Positions 36,293 through 46,931 of a stretch of 64,000 bases of DNA are shown here, in pieces. How positions within the stretch are numbered: position 1 is the stretch's first letter; each line of letters opens with the position of its first letter. Made by a program: the position numbers and the translations under genes. The DNA is from Dicyema japonicum (Eukaryota; Dicyemida; Rhombozoa; Dicyemidae), in the NCBI GenBank assembly GCA_011109175.1, contig RDEW01000017.1, forward strand, positions 62,001 to 126,000, given 5' to 3'. The notes under the pieces are model-generated. The model worked only from the letters and a program-made list of their open reading frames with translations. It did not search any database and was not told the origin of the DNA.

Positions 36293-36606
36293 CCTTGATT
36301 AAAACCTTAAGGAAATAGGGTTTCTCTTTCTTTACTCTATTCATATCTTCCCTTGTTTTGTTAGAGTAACATCATCCACCTTAGCCATCTGCCTCAGGCA
36401 ACACCCAGTGCCAGATAACACGAAAAGAGACCACTTGTTCTCATTCATTTAATTGCAGGGGCTACACGTGAGATGAACCGTGTTTTCCTTGCCTAGGGAA
36501 CAACACGTTTTTCACTTGTTCTAAAGTAGTGAGGAAGTCAAGTAAGAAATTAAATTATTTCAAGCAAACACAAAATTTATTAACTACGAGAAACTCTCAA
36601 TAATAA

Positions 36607-37127
36607 TCAGAAACTCTCAGATAAATTTTCCTGCTCGTCATCAGTGATGATTATATCCGTCGGAAAAAGAGAAGACAGGAGTCCATCGGTATATTCAACA
36701 TTATGTGGGTTGCAAATTTTCAAATCGTTGTTCACTTCTTCGATGAGTTTGTCCAACAAAGAAAATTCCTCATCCAAAGTGTCCCAATGAGTTTCTTGAA
36801 AAAAAGACCGATTGGGATTATTATCAATCATTTCTATGCTATTTTCGATTTTTGTTTTATCAATCATTTCTATGCTATTTTCTATTTTTGTCTTATCAAT
36901 CATTTCTATGCTATTTTCGATTTTGTCTCATCAATCATTTCTATGCTATTTTCGATTTTTGTCTTTTCAAAAATATCCTTAACAGAGTCGTCTTCATTTT
37001 CGAATGTTGTTGGTTCAAAATAATGTTGTTTGTCCTCATTATGTGATTTTTGTTCGAAATTTTTCTAAAAATGACGATTTTATCAAATTACATTTAATTG
37101 TTGATAATTTCCGTAAGTGCTATCCAT
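36607..37127 (-). pseudogene. Inverted copy of the small acidic gene with expanded coding repeat
   Basis: Same start (MDSTYGND) and end (ENLSESF) as 27389-27802. The 12-residue unit KTKIENSIEMID, present once in the left-arm copy, occurs four times (about 36829-36970). One unit has lost one base (about 36920), which shifts the frame into a stop. The C-terminal part (IDNNPNRSFFQETHWDTLDE) remains nearly identical. Confidence 0.75.
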
Positions 37128-37279
37128 TTCACCAAAAGATAATAAATTGCGAAATTCTACTATTTAAGATAACAAAAATTATTATATATTATTATTATTT
37201 TTGTTGAATAATTAATTATTTAATATATTATAATAATAATAATTATATAATAATTTATTTACATTATATGGAGAATCAA

Positions 37280-39583
37280 AAGGGCGAGATGGATCGACTT
37301 CACGGTTGACGTCGAAACGTCGCTGGAAAACTTCTCTGTGAAAAATTTTACCTCTCCAGACAAAGCCATTGCACATTTCAACTCAGCCATCCTTTCGGCG
37401 GATAGAAAGCACGTCCCTAAAGGATTCATCCATGATTACAAACTATTTTTCAACAAAGAAATATTGGATCTCATCTGTGAGAGAAGACACCTAAAACGTT
37501 CCCGAACAACCAACCAGCAACTCCAAGATGAAATTTCTTCCCTAAACAAGAAGATAACCCACCTCATTACGGAGCTCAAAAAGGAGAAGTGGTCCACTTT
37601 CGTCTCTCGATTGAATCCAAAATCAAAACCCCAAAGTTTCTGGAGATTTATCAGAGAAATACAATCAAATCAAACCGAATCGAGCACAACCCATGGAGGT
37701 AGACTTGGAAAGGACAACCAAACGAAAGATTTCCACTGCCAGGCAAATGACTTGATGACTCACTATTGCAAAATGAGTCATATTCCAATGAATAAAGAAA
37801 ATCGACCTCATATTACTAAACCCCCAAGGGTAACAAAGGCACGATTCGAAGTATCAGTAAGTCATGTTCAAAACCTCATTACAAACTCAAGAAACTCACC
37901 AGCCACGGGACCCGATCGGATCAGCATATTCCACCTAAAGCACCTCGGTCCAAACGGGCTCTTGGCACTTAAAGATATCTACGAATTCTCCATCAACAGG
38001 TGTTTCATCCCGATGTTATGGAAGAAGTCGAACATTATCCCAATACTCAAGAACAACAAAGCCTCCTCCTTGCCCTCTTCGTTCAGGCCAATTTCCTTAA
38101 CATCTGTTGTCTCAAAAATCCTCGAAAGGATCATTCTTAACGAAATCACCCCCTACCTCGACCTCTCCGACTCACAACATGGTTTCCGTCCTTTACACTC
38201 GACCACCACGCACTTACTGACACTAACCCAATACATCTCCAACGGTTTCAACAACTGCAAACCCCCGGAACGAACTGTCTTGGCCTCTATTGACCTAACT
38301 AAAGCTTTCGACAGAATCTCCCGTGTGGTCCTCTGCAACAAGATCTATTCTTCAAATATTCCCTCTGTATGGAAGTCATGGCTCACAAATTTCCTCTCGG
38401 GAAGACTGGGTCATACGTGTCTATATTCAAATCTATCAAGATATCGACTCCTACCAAACGGTGTTCCCCAGGGATCAGTCCTTTCACCCTCACTTTTCAA
38501 CCTTTACGTCAAAGACATCCCAACAACCCAAAATACGTTACTATTGACATATGCCGATGATCTAGTAATCGCATCCAGGAGTGGCGATGTTCGACTGGCC
38601 ACCGAAAAAGTGCAGTACCACCTGAACTTGCTATCCGACTGGATGAACTTAAACTGGATGAGTGTTTCCACCTCGAAGTCATCAGCTACCCTGTTCACAA
38701 CCGATCGAAGACAATTCAACCTAAACCCCACACTCTCGTTGGGTGACGAACCACTCCCCTTAAATAAATACCCGAAGATCCTTGGAGTTGTCTTCGATCC
38801 TTCACTCTGTTTCAACAGACAAGTGGAGGAAGTAATGACAAAAGCCAAGCGGAAACTTAACATATTACGGGCAGTAGCTGGCCACTCAAACGGTCAGCAA
38901 AAAGAAAACTTAACTCTTCTCTACAAACAGTTCATCAGGACTACACTCAACTACGCCTCACCAAGTTGGGCCCCCTCAATCTCCTTGTCCCTTTCTCAAG
39001 AACTGCAGAAAGTGCAAAACTCGGCGCTGAGAATAATAACTGGCTGCTTAAAGTCAACCCCCACCGACCATTTACATTGGGAGTCGAAAATCCTCCCGCT
39101 CTATGACCACCTGGAAATGCGTAATTTACAATTCCTACGGCAGTCGTTCGACCCGAATCACCCAGTTCACGCTTGCTAAGTAACAATAACCGCAGATACA
39201 TACGCAGGACCCTCTTTGACCTACAAAGAGCCTTGTCGAAGATCACCCCCCCTCAAGAAGACTCAACTTGGACCCGCCGAATCCATGATTTCATCTCAAC
39301 ACGGGCCATTAGGACACTTCAATATAACATAGTCTTGGAGCGCTTCCCCCCTGATATCAGTCCAACGGAACAATCGCTCCCGAGGAAGATCAGAATCGGA
39401 CTGGCTCGCCTACGATGTGGACACCACCCTTTTCTGGCTGGCAGAGTAGTTCGGACCTTTTTCCCTGCCCTGGATCACCGGATGCAAAAGTCGAGGATCT
39501 CTGGGAGCGGCCTGTCCGGACTGCACGCTCTCTGATGGTCGCCGACTTCCCACTTGCTGGCGAAGCCGGGGTTAATAATTTAT
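37280..39583 (+). mobile_element. LINE family C insertion, 5' truncated, with 16-bp target duplication
   Basis: The 16-mer ttatatggagaatcaa flanks it at 37264-37279 and 39584-39599. The uninterrupted site is preserved in the left arm (27238-27290). The element lacks its endonuclease region and ends gccggggttaataattta. It is a 5'-truncated insertion younger than the inverted duplication. Confidence 0.88.
37281..39179 (+). CDS. LINE family C reverse transcriptase, long intact frame
   Basis: About 630 codons open from the truncation point. RT blocks are in order: TGPDRISIFHLKHLGPNG, FRPISLTSVVSKILER, QHGFRPLHSTTTHLLTL, motif A VLASIDLTKAFDRISR, motif B NGVPQGSVLSPSLFNLY and motif C LLTYADDLVIAS with both catalytic aspartates, then the thumb-side LNYASPSWAPS block. 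The family looks jockey/CR1-like. The C-terminal part (NNNRRYIRRTLFDLQRAL through CGHHPFLAGRVV) continues in another frame after a one-base shift near 39170. Lacking its 5' part it cannot be autonomous. Confidence 0.88.
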   Translation, partial: RARWIDFTVDVETSLENFSVKNFTSPDKAIAHFNSAILSADRKHVPKGFIHDYKLFFNKEILDLICERRHLKRSRTTNQQLQDEISSLNKKITHLITELKKEKWSTFVSRLNPKSKPQSFWRFIREIQSNQTESSTTHGGRLGKDNQTKDFHCQANDLMTHYCKMSHIPMNKENRPHITKPPRVTKARFEVSVSHVQNLITNSRNSPATGPDRISIFHLKHLGPNGLLALKDIYEFSINRCFIPMLWKKSNIIPILKNNKASSLPSSFRPISLTSVVSKILERIILNEITPYLDLSDSQHGFRPLHSTTTHLLTLTQYISNGFNNCKPPERTVLASIDLTKAFDRISRVVLCNKIYSSNIPSVWKSWLTNFLSGRLGHTCLYSNLSRYRLLPNGVPQGSVLSPSLFNLYVKDIPTTQNTLLLTYADDLVIASRSGDVRLATEKVQYHLNLLSDWMNLNWMSVSTSKSSATLFTTDRRQFNLNPTLSLGDEPLPLNKYPKILGVVFDPSLCFNRQVEEVMTKAKRKLNILRAVAGHSNGQQKENLTLLYKQFIRTTLNYASPSWAPSISLSLSQELQKVQNSALRIITGCLKSTPTDHLHWESKILPLYDHLEMRNLQFLRQSFDPNHPVHAC

Positions 39584-40149
39584 TTATATGGAGAATCAAT
39601 GGAGGATGGAAACAACTTACAGCCCGTATCCAGAGATGCATGGCAAAAGTGGAATCTCAAATTAGTTCACTTTTCTGGTTCACAAGAATGACCTTACTGA
39701 CTGCTTATTTAGTAGTGATCTACGATCTAATCCGTCGGATCTTTAATTCAATTAGCCACATAATACCACACTAACGTAGGCGCCACATGGCATTAGATGG
39801 ACTCAATGATCCAAAGGTCACCAAGGATCACATGAGCCTGGATGCGTATCTCGATAGCTATTGTCAGACGAAAACCTGGTCATTCAAGCTCCCTAATATA
39901 ATTTAATTATTTTTGCTATTAACCGTTTACCGGTAAAATTTGAGTCATAAAATTTTGTCATCATAAAATTATTGTAATCTACCGAGTCACGTGTGGTAGT
40001 GTTTTTTGGAGATTAGTGAATGTTCTCTGTATGTGTCTAAGGTATGTGGATTTAATAAGTGAGAAGCTTGGATTGTTCGGGAAGGTGACTGTCGCTGAAA
40101 TTGTAAGTTCTTCATTTCAGGTTGTCATCCAAAGGCAGGATTTTCGATC

Positions 40150-40520
40150 TGTATTTTATTAGGACTGAACTTGTGCCCGTCAGGAGATCCCGGCCATCTT
40201 AGCAGTCATCTCACATTCGTTTGCTGTTTGTCCAGAGATCCACACATTTTCCGTATGCACGTGTTACTTTGTGAACTTTGAAGGTGTCATTAGGGCTCCC
40301 GTTCTCCTCACAAGTGCCTCGAAATGAGTTTGTCTTTGCAGCGAGGTGGAGAACCTTTGTAGAGCCATAGTTACTGTTGCTTGAAAGATGTTGATCTTCT
40401 TTAGATTTGTATTGGACAGGTTTGTCCCCCATACAGCCATCCATTGCTGATTGTAGGTTGTATTACCATAAAGTGAGCTAAACACTGAGTCGAAGCAGCC
40501 TTTGTCCAAAGTTTAGTTTT
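40150..40520 (-). mobile_element. LINE fragment (family F)
   Basis: The minus-strand frame gives WMAVWGTNLSNTNLKKINIF and LQRQTHFEALVRRTGAL, the layout of the post-RT region of jockey-like elements. A diverged relative lies at 51550-51860. Confidence 0.5.
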
Positions 40521-40626
40521 GTTAGGACAGGGAGATTACCTTGTTAGCGTGTTTACTGAATGTCATGAGGGGGTCGTACTTGGTACCCGATAACTTGCCA
40601 GAGTTTGTGTAAGGGTACTGGTGCAT

Positions 40627-41154
40627 TATAGTACCCTTTAAGCAACTATTCTTATAAATAATGATTTAATAATTTTTTTATCGCTAATAGGTTTCTTTAA
40701 GTGCTGGAAACAACATGCTCCGCTTAGCACTCTAAATCAGGCATGCTCACGATCATATAATCCATGGCTCCCTTTTCGACATTGTGGCTCCCAAAGTTTA
40801 ACATCAATAAACTATTTACTAAGTATAGACAATATTTGTTTACTAACAAATATTGTTTCAAATTAAATAAATTATTGAAAAAAAACATCAGAACAATTTA
40901 TATTCCCATTGCCAACTTAGTTATGTCTGGCTCAATCACGCCAATCAACGTTTTTAGGCAAAATTAAAAATTTCGTTTTCCTCCGTAAAGGGGACCGATT
41001 CAAGGTCGGTCTTTTTTGTCCCTTGCAACGCCAGTCTCACGGTGATTTAAAGTGATAAGTGGAGCATGTTGTTACTACACTTAAAACAAACCTATTAGCG
41101 CTAAAAATTATTAATTTTAGCAAAAATAAGGAAAATTACTTAGGGGGTACTATA
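40627..41154. mobile_element. MITE family 2, 528 bp with long inverted ends
   Basis: The left 110 bp (tatagtaccc ... cgctaataggttt ... caacatgctccgct) and the right 110 bp are reverse complements with modest divergence. The ends are tatagtaccc and gggtactata. The interior includes a perfect GACCGA/TCGGTC hairpin (40989-41007). No transposase frame. Confidence 0.7.
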
Positions 41155-41184
41155 AGTGCTTATGGCAGAGATTGTCAAACGATG

Positions 41185-41820
41185 TGCCGCCAGTCAAATA
41201 CAAATTTAAATAAATGGTTCCTAGCAAACTAAATAGACATTTTACTTTCAAGCATTCGGACTATTCCAAAAAATCTGGATTATTTATGCATTTGAAAAAA
41301 ACAGCAAAAGTATCATTTAGTTTTTACTATGTAATTTTAGATCCAGTCAAATGTTATTTAGCGATACTTCTGTGATCTCAGCGGAATCACTGAGATGTTC
41401 ATGTTATGATTTCTGAATTGATAGCAAAAGAACTGAAAACCTCATACCCATTGGCCGAAAACTTGATAATCCTTTTTTGTGTCTCAGTCAGAACACTTAT
41501 CTGTTGAAGAAAAATGACGAAATTATTGAACTGTTTTAATGATCGATCCTAAAAATTAATGAAGATGGAGTAGGATATTGGAGAATTCTGGATATATGTT
41601 CGAAACATATTTCCCAGATTATCTACACAAGTACTGACGATTATTTTACAATTTTCAACGACATATTTATGCGAAACAGGTTTTTCTACGCTGCAATAAT
41701 GTAAAATACAACAAACGGGAAAATTTTGAAAAATATTGATGGCAGAAATGCAAGTGGCGTTGTTAACCATTCGACCAAATATTGATAATACCTTTTCACG
41801 AGAGCATAATATTTATAGGA
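41185..41820 (+). pseudogene. Decayed hAT-family transposase
   Basis: MVPSKLNRHFTFKHSDYSKK resembles the end of a BED zinc finger in ZBED5/FAM200-type hAT proteins. STTYLCETGFSTL near 41660 is the hAT dimerisation motif, followed by MQVALLTIRPNI. Stops interrupt all frames and much of the middle is missing. Confidence 0.65.
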
Positions 41821-41828
41821 TTTAGCAT

Positions 41829-41926
41829 CGTAGATGCGTGGAGCCTTCCACCTGGTGAACAGCAGCGAGAATCGAACCTGTAACCTAAGCCACTTTAGCC
41901 CGACACTTGACCACTATGCCACCGGC
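41829..41926 (-). mobile_element. tRNA-derived SINE
   Basis: The minus strand begins gccggtggcatagtggtcaa (A-box TGGCATAGTGG) and has ggttcgattctcg (B-box) about 35 bases later, but the acceptor ends do not pair as in a tRNA gene. The body tcgctgctgttcaccaggtg recurs at 57168-57250, which supports a SINE. Confidence 0.6.
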
Positions 41927-41989
41927 TTTTATTATATTGATAATTATTATTATTATAAGCAACTACATAGAATCATATAAACTATAATT

Positions 41990-42450
41990 CTATTCGTGCC
42001 GCGTCTGAACAATCCTCTTAATTAGCCTTTCCCATCCCCTCCTGTCCGATGCCAAGTGCCGCAGACTACTAAGGTCTTCACCGTCCTTTAGTAGTCTGGT
42101 TACTGATCTCAGGTCACCATTAAGGACTTCCGGAAGAGTTATTCTTGGACGACCTCTGAACTTCTCCCCTGACGTATCGAAGTATTCTTCCATGACGACG
42201 TTTGCTGGCGTGTCTTGTTCCAATCTGAGAATATGGCCAAACAATCTCCAGCGAGCCTTCATGATCATGGTGCTCAGAGGTCCGGAACCGCATCTTCTAT
42301 ATAAATTTTCACTCCCTACACGCATTGGCCACTTTAGTCCCAAGAGAGACCGAAGTTGCCTTCTGTGAAAGGAGTCAAGGTTTTGTTCGTCCGTTTTCGA
42401 AATTCCCCACGTCCCAGAGTTGTATGTTAGTATGGGCCTCACGAACGCCT
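41990..42450 (-). mobile_element. RTE-like LINE, C-terminal fragment (family D)
   Basis: One open frame of 150 codons: RPILTYNSGTWGISKTDEQN, FHRRQLRSLLGLKWP and KARWRLFGHILRLEQDTPAN. This is the segment after the RT in RTE-like elements often annotated as craniofacial development protein 2-like. It probably belongs with the EN-RT copy at 62290-64000. Confidence 0.7.
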
Positions 42451-42594
42451 ATATTGATAATATATGCAAAAAAATAATAATTAAATGTATTTCATTTTTA
42501 ATTTATATTTGTTTTAGTGAATCATGATTCAATTACTAAATAAATTAAATTAAAAATTCTCTAATTTATTGTTGTTGTTTTATATTAACAAAAA

Positions 42595-42912
42595 TTTGCT
42601 CATTAAATAACCACTACTCATGGAAGCTAAGATCCGTAGTCGTGGCTCCGGATTTCTTCGCGTCTGTGAGGAAGATGGAAATCCACTTCGCCTGATCCTT
42701 CCCATGGCAAGAGATAACCGATTGGATAAGAAATTCCCCTCCCCGATCGGATTCCTCTGCAAGACCGAGAGAAGGCTCTTCCGGAAAGTAGTGGGGACGA
42801 TGGAAGATCACAGACGTCGAATGGCACAATTGATTGCGATGACTGGGATCACCTAACTGTTTGACTCTTTTGTCTTTCTTTCTCGGTGTTCCCGGGGTTA
42901 TTAAATAAATAA
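42595..42912 (+). mobile_element. LINE fragment (family G) with shared tail
   Basis: A 78-codon frame contains RDNRLDKKFPSPIGFLCKTE and ends MAQLIAMTGIT, followed by tctttctttctcggtg and cccggggttattaaataaat. The same protein segment and tail occur at 56750-56955, so it is the 3' end of a repeated retroelement. Confidence 0.6.
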
Positions 42913-43127
42913 ATTAAATAACTAATTTTTGTCCTCACTTTTACATATCCAAAAAAATTTAATTTTTTAATGTTGCCGTGGATTATTTTTTACGATTATT
43001 TGTACAAGATCCTAATTTTGTTCGTGAAACAGGCATCAAGAATTTCGAGTCAAAAAATAATTTTTATTATTCGGACCAATAAAGTAAGTGAAAGCCAAAG
43101 TCATTTACAGTTTGATCACTGAAGAAC

Positions 43128-46033
43128 TCAATGAGGACAATTGGGGAACTTATTTTTATAATTTTTCTTGTCTAAACTAAATATTACGGAAGCAACCCCT
43201 TTTCCACAAGCCTTCAGTATTTGAGGACTTTGCTGAGTCGGTCCCTCATAGATCTTGACGTAATCGAATCTTAAAGTCCGCAAATATAACATACTCGCAT
43301 TTTTGGTGTTTTTCAAGCGAAAATTCGACGAATTTTAGAAATATGCGACTTTTAGCGGCGTCCTTCGGTAAAACTAAAAGCCACTGATATCTCGTTCGGC
43401 TTTCGTAGTTCGATGACCCGTAAAATGGGTGGGAATAGAGACTTTGCTTTCTGCCGGAGACTTGGAGATAAGGCAAGGTCACTATTTTTACCATGAACTG
43501 AAATCCCTGATATTCCTGGCCCGAGTCCGACACGAAATTAATTTCGAATTTGTTCGTAATGGAATAGAAAATTCCGTGAAATCGTCTCCCACAGAATTTT
43601 CCGTGATTATACTTCTGTCCCCTAATCGTTTCCGTGATTTGAATGTAGTCATAACGGCAATTATAGCTCTCCTCAATTTCAAAGCTCAGAACCTCCTAAA
43701 AATTATCTGGGAGTCTTTACAAGTACAAAATGAAACCCCTCCCGTGTATAGTAAAGCCAGGAGCAGTTTTTGTTGTTCAGGTAGACCAACGGCCACCCAG
43801 GACTCTCAACCAAACTGGTCAAATCCTTAAGAACGTATCTGCACGAATCTAAAACACCGAAGACTTCCAAACCTTCATAACAGGTTTTTCCGTCAATTCC
43901 CAGAGCGAACCCAGTCCTGCAATAGCACTCGAAGGATCCGTACAAATTACGGCAGTAATGGGAGCAGTTTCCGTGGTTGAAGAGACACTGGTTTAGATCT
44001 TCAATGAGCAAATGAGGTGATGCCTGCTTTGAAGGAGATTTCAAATCCTCTGGCGGTGACTTCATAGTCCGAATGGAAGGAGACAACAAGACTGCTTTCG
44101 TCGGTCAGGATTGAGTCTGGAATCTTATTTCCGCAGTATCTCCCAATGATATCCCCCTTTTCCGTCTGAATTAGTAAATAATCATGGTGGCAATGCTAAA
44201 TTTACAAAAACGGAGAACTTCGTCAAATTCTACGTCGAATGACGTAAATTCAAGGAAGATGACGTGAGTCTCTTCAACTTTAATGACCCACTTGCAGTAT
44301 ATCTCGTTTGGGTAGTCCAGGGGGTAATCTGGAGAGGTAAAAGTCATCTGATTGACTTTAATTAGTCCTCCGCACGATTCTTGATTAAAATCCCCAACTT
44401 GAGTACCTTCACAATCCAAACCGTTCTTAGTAAGCTGAAATCCAGGGTAACACTCACAATCGTACCCCGTGATGGTATTTACGCATATCTGATCACATGA
44501 GTGGGTCTCGGAGACACACTCGTCGACTTCTAGATATGACTGGAGATAAAGACCGCTGTAAACTGACAGGAAAAATCTAAAAGGACCGTACGAGTTCCTT
44601 GAGTAGTATGTAACGGTAATCTCTTTATCGTTTGCCATAAACGGTCCCGGGAGGTACTTTCCACAGAGTTTGACAGGATGAGAGCCATTTTTAGCGGAAA
44701 TCATTAAATAAGCCTCCTCACATTGATTGGACTCTTTGATCTAGGTTGGCTCAATATTGAAATAACGTGGAACTCGTGGAAATGAACCTTCAAAGGATTT
44801 CTCGTTGTCGTCCGTTTTAAATCTCCATTTGCACGAGATGTTGGATTGCGGACCTCCACGTGGACTTTCGATGTGATAGACATCTTTCAGGGTTATGTCA
44901 CCTCCACAAATTTCTGGAATTTAAAAAATGCTAAAACCCTCGTAATATACCGACAAAATGCTCCGCGAGCTTTTCGGGCTTAGAAAGACTGATGATCCCT
45001 TCAAAAAGATGTTTTCCTGGCATGAATCGTCTAAATATTAGAAGAGGTACTACAAGTCAGTGAGGAGACTTCCCCGTGAATTTCAACAAAAAAAGAAAGA
45101 ATTTTGATGATTCACAGTTTTTTGAAGTAAAATTAAGCGAGTTTATCTTCAACGAGATTTCATGTCCGAGGTTAGCTTTAAATTTTAGGGATTCGTTTTT
45201 GCTTCCAATTAGAAGAAAGGTTTGTTGGATCCCCCAAACGTTAGTAAAATTTCCTATTTTAACGTTGTTTTCAAAACCACAGGAGTAAAGCAGATTTGTC
45301 TGCCTAATATCCCCCGGACTCAAATGATCCCGTTGGCCGACAAGTTTGAGGATATCGCCATAGTGAGATCCGGCAACAAGAGGCACGATGGTATGGAGGT
45401 CTTTGTAGAATGCAAATGCGTTGCACGTGTAGTGCATTATACTCTCAAAGTCGTATCCCTCTCCTAAAGAGTCGATCTCGTCTGGCTTCTTCTTATAGAA
45501 GTTGTACTCTTTGCCTGCGAGAATCAAAAGCACTAAAACCAATAATAATATTTCTAAAGAGAATTTTGACGTGGTCGTCCCGATCGGGACGTGTGTGTTC
45601 ATGCCAGAACCCGAGCACGTGCCCGATCTCATGAAGAGCAGAACCAAGAGATATACAGTAATCATTTAGAGAAACTTCTTGCATTCCCCCAACATTCCCA
45701 ACATAGGAGCAGCAACTAGAGGAAACCATGATTTCAAAACCCACAATGACGTTTAGTGAAAACGACATAATCATGGTATCTTTTGACACGTGGTATAAAT
45801 TGGAGACACGTAGAACTCTCCCAAATGTCAATCGCCGATCTAATGAGGTTAATTTGGATGACTACACTCTCAAGAAGTAATAACAACCTTTAAACACGTC
45901 GAAGTCAATGACATAAGGTATAGTTCCGTTTGTCCATAATTTTACGAAAAGCAGTCGCTGCCCGTTTATCCATTTTAGGTACGTCTGTGGTCGTAATTAA
46001 CACAACTGATAGGAAAAATCTGTAAAAATGCAT
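43128..46033 (-). CDS. TLL1: Tolloid/BMP1-type astacin metalloprotease with CUB and EGF domains
   Basis: Secreted zinc protease of the class that processes procollagens and BMP antagonists. The signal peptide is [17 protein letters not shown] 25-bp intron then leads almost directly to [12 protein letters not shown], the start of the astacin domain. Zinc motif [19 protein letters not shown] (about 45580-45634), CCSYVG, Met-turn SIMHY and [13 protein letters not shown] are complete. CUB modules follow with two calcium-binding-type EGFs ([17 protein letters not shown] and [16 protein letters not shown]) between them, the tolloid order. Introns are 24-33 bp. The usual prodomain of about 100 residues is absent, so latency control must differ or an upstream exon is missed. 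The C-terminal CUB end at 43128 is less certain. TLL1, TLL2 and BMP1 cannot be told apart here. Confidence 0.9.
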
Positions 46034-46523
46034 ATTTTATAACCACCGACTGGGGAAAACCAATAAATGCTAAAATTACAACGCATTAACCGATTCAATC
46101 GAACAATCCTAAAAACCACTGTTGGCGTATTAAAGCAGACAATCATTCAATCAATAAAGTAGCAATGAGATAAATAAGACAATATGACAGCCTCTCAACA
46201 AGATTCTATGTACAGCCCGTAGTCGGAGTCTTCGGGCCCAAGACGGTCTATTTTCTAAGATGGCTCGGGTCCATGATAAATAAAGCGAGTAACAAACGAC
46301 GGGAAACCGAGAAACTGTTCCAAAAGATTTCTCTGGCAGTTGTCAGGGGAAACAGCCACTCAATGATCTCAGCTGGATTTCTTTGAAAAAGTAGTGAGAT
46401 TCATTGTAACTATAGTAGCATGTTAGAGATGATGTTAATAGCTTCAATACATGTACTGATGGATAAGATCTCTGAGAAATTATGAGATGCCTATCGTCAG
46501 CTTAAAGAAAGCCATAAAGTTAC

Positions 46524-46877
46524 TTGGTGTGGGAGAAGCCAGTGGAGAAAAAGGTGAAGATTATTTATTTACTAACTACCGGCTTGGTAAGTTTAGCACA
46601 AGCAGTCACAACTAATAAAGGAAGGTACCCAAGGGAGAACGATTGCTTGTGCCGACCAAATCCACCCTCCAATCCTCCAATAAAGGATTCCTATGAGATA
46701 TGGAGACGTAGGTCCGCCCTCTTTCATTTTTATCACACATCCTACCATCGCAGACCATTTATATCTCATTATAAGAGTCAATTTCGACCTCCTCTATGTC
46801 GAGGACCGGTCCCTAGCATTAATACCAAAAGAGATCCTTATCCCATTTTGGGAACATTCATATTAAAAACTGTCTAA
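46524..46877 (+). CDS. Hypothetical small basic protein
   Basis: One frame of 117 codons includes LLTTGLVSLAQAVTTNKGRY, then NDCLCRPNPPSNPPIKDSYE and HTSYHRRPFISHYKSQF, ending ILKTV-TAA with an aataaa signal 3-6 bases later. It is rich in Arg, Pro and His, with a hydrophobic N-terminal stretch that could be a mitochondrial or secretory signal. The annotated start is a GTG/ATG choice. An upstream exon is possible. It converges with TANGO6. Family not recognised. Confidence 0.45.
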   Translation: MVWEKPVEKKVKIIYLLTTGLVSLAQAVTTNKGRYPRENDCLCRPNPPSNPPIKDSYEIWRRRSALFHFYHTSYHRRPFISHYKSQFRPPLCRGPVPSINTKRDPYPILGTFILKTV

Positions 46878-46931
46878 TAATAAAAGTCACCGTGGAAAAA
46901 CAAAAGTTTATTATGAAGACAAAAGAGAAGT

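Larger units (their letters stand above)
36330..40150 (-). repeat. Right arm of the large inverted duplication
   Basis: Reverse complement of 26250-28085, expanded by the LINE-C insertion at 37280-39583. The outer part (40010-40150) is again the LINE-C 3' end on the minus strand. Divergence is visible but landmarks are collinear. Confidence 0.85.

Noticed and set aside
36829-36970. CRISPR-like array of 36-bp repeats
   Set aside because: The units are contiguous without spacers and encode a protein repeat; the organism is an animal.
40985-41012. Hairpin GACCGA...TCGGTC followed by a T-run, resembling a bacterial terminator
   Set aside because: It is the interior of a MITE in a eukaryotic genome, so no bacterial-type terminator is expected.
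41829-41926. Functional tRNA gene
   Set aside because: A- and B-boxes are present, but the acceptor and anticodon stems do not pair and the body repeats elsewhere, so it is called a SINE.
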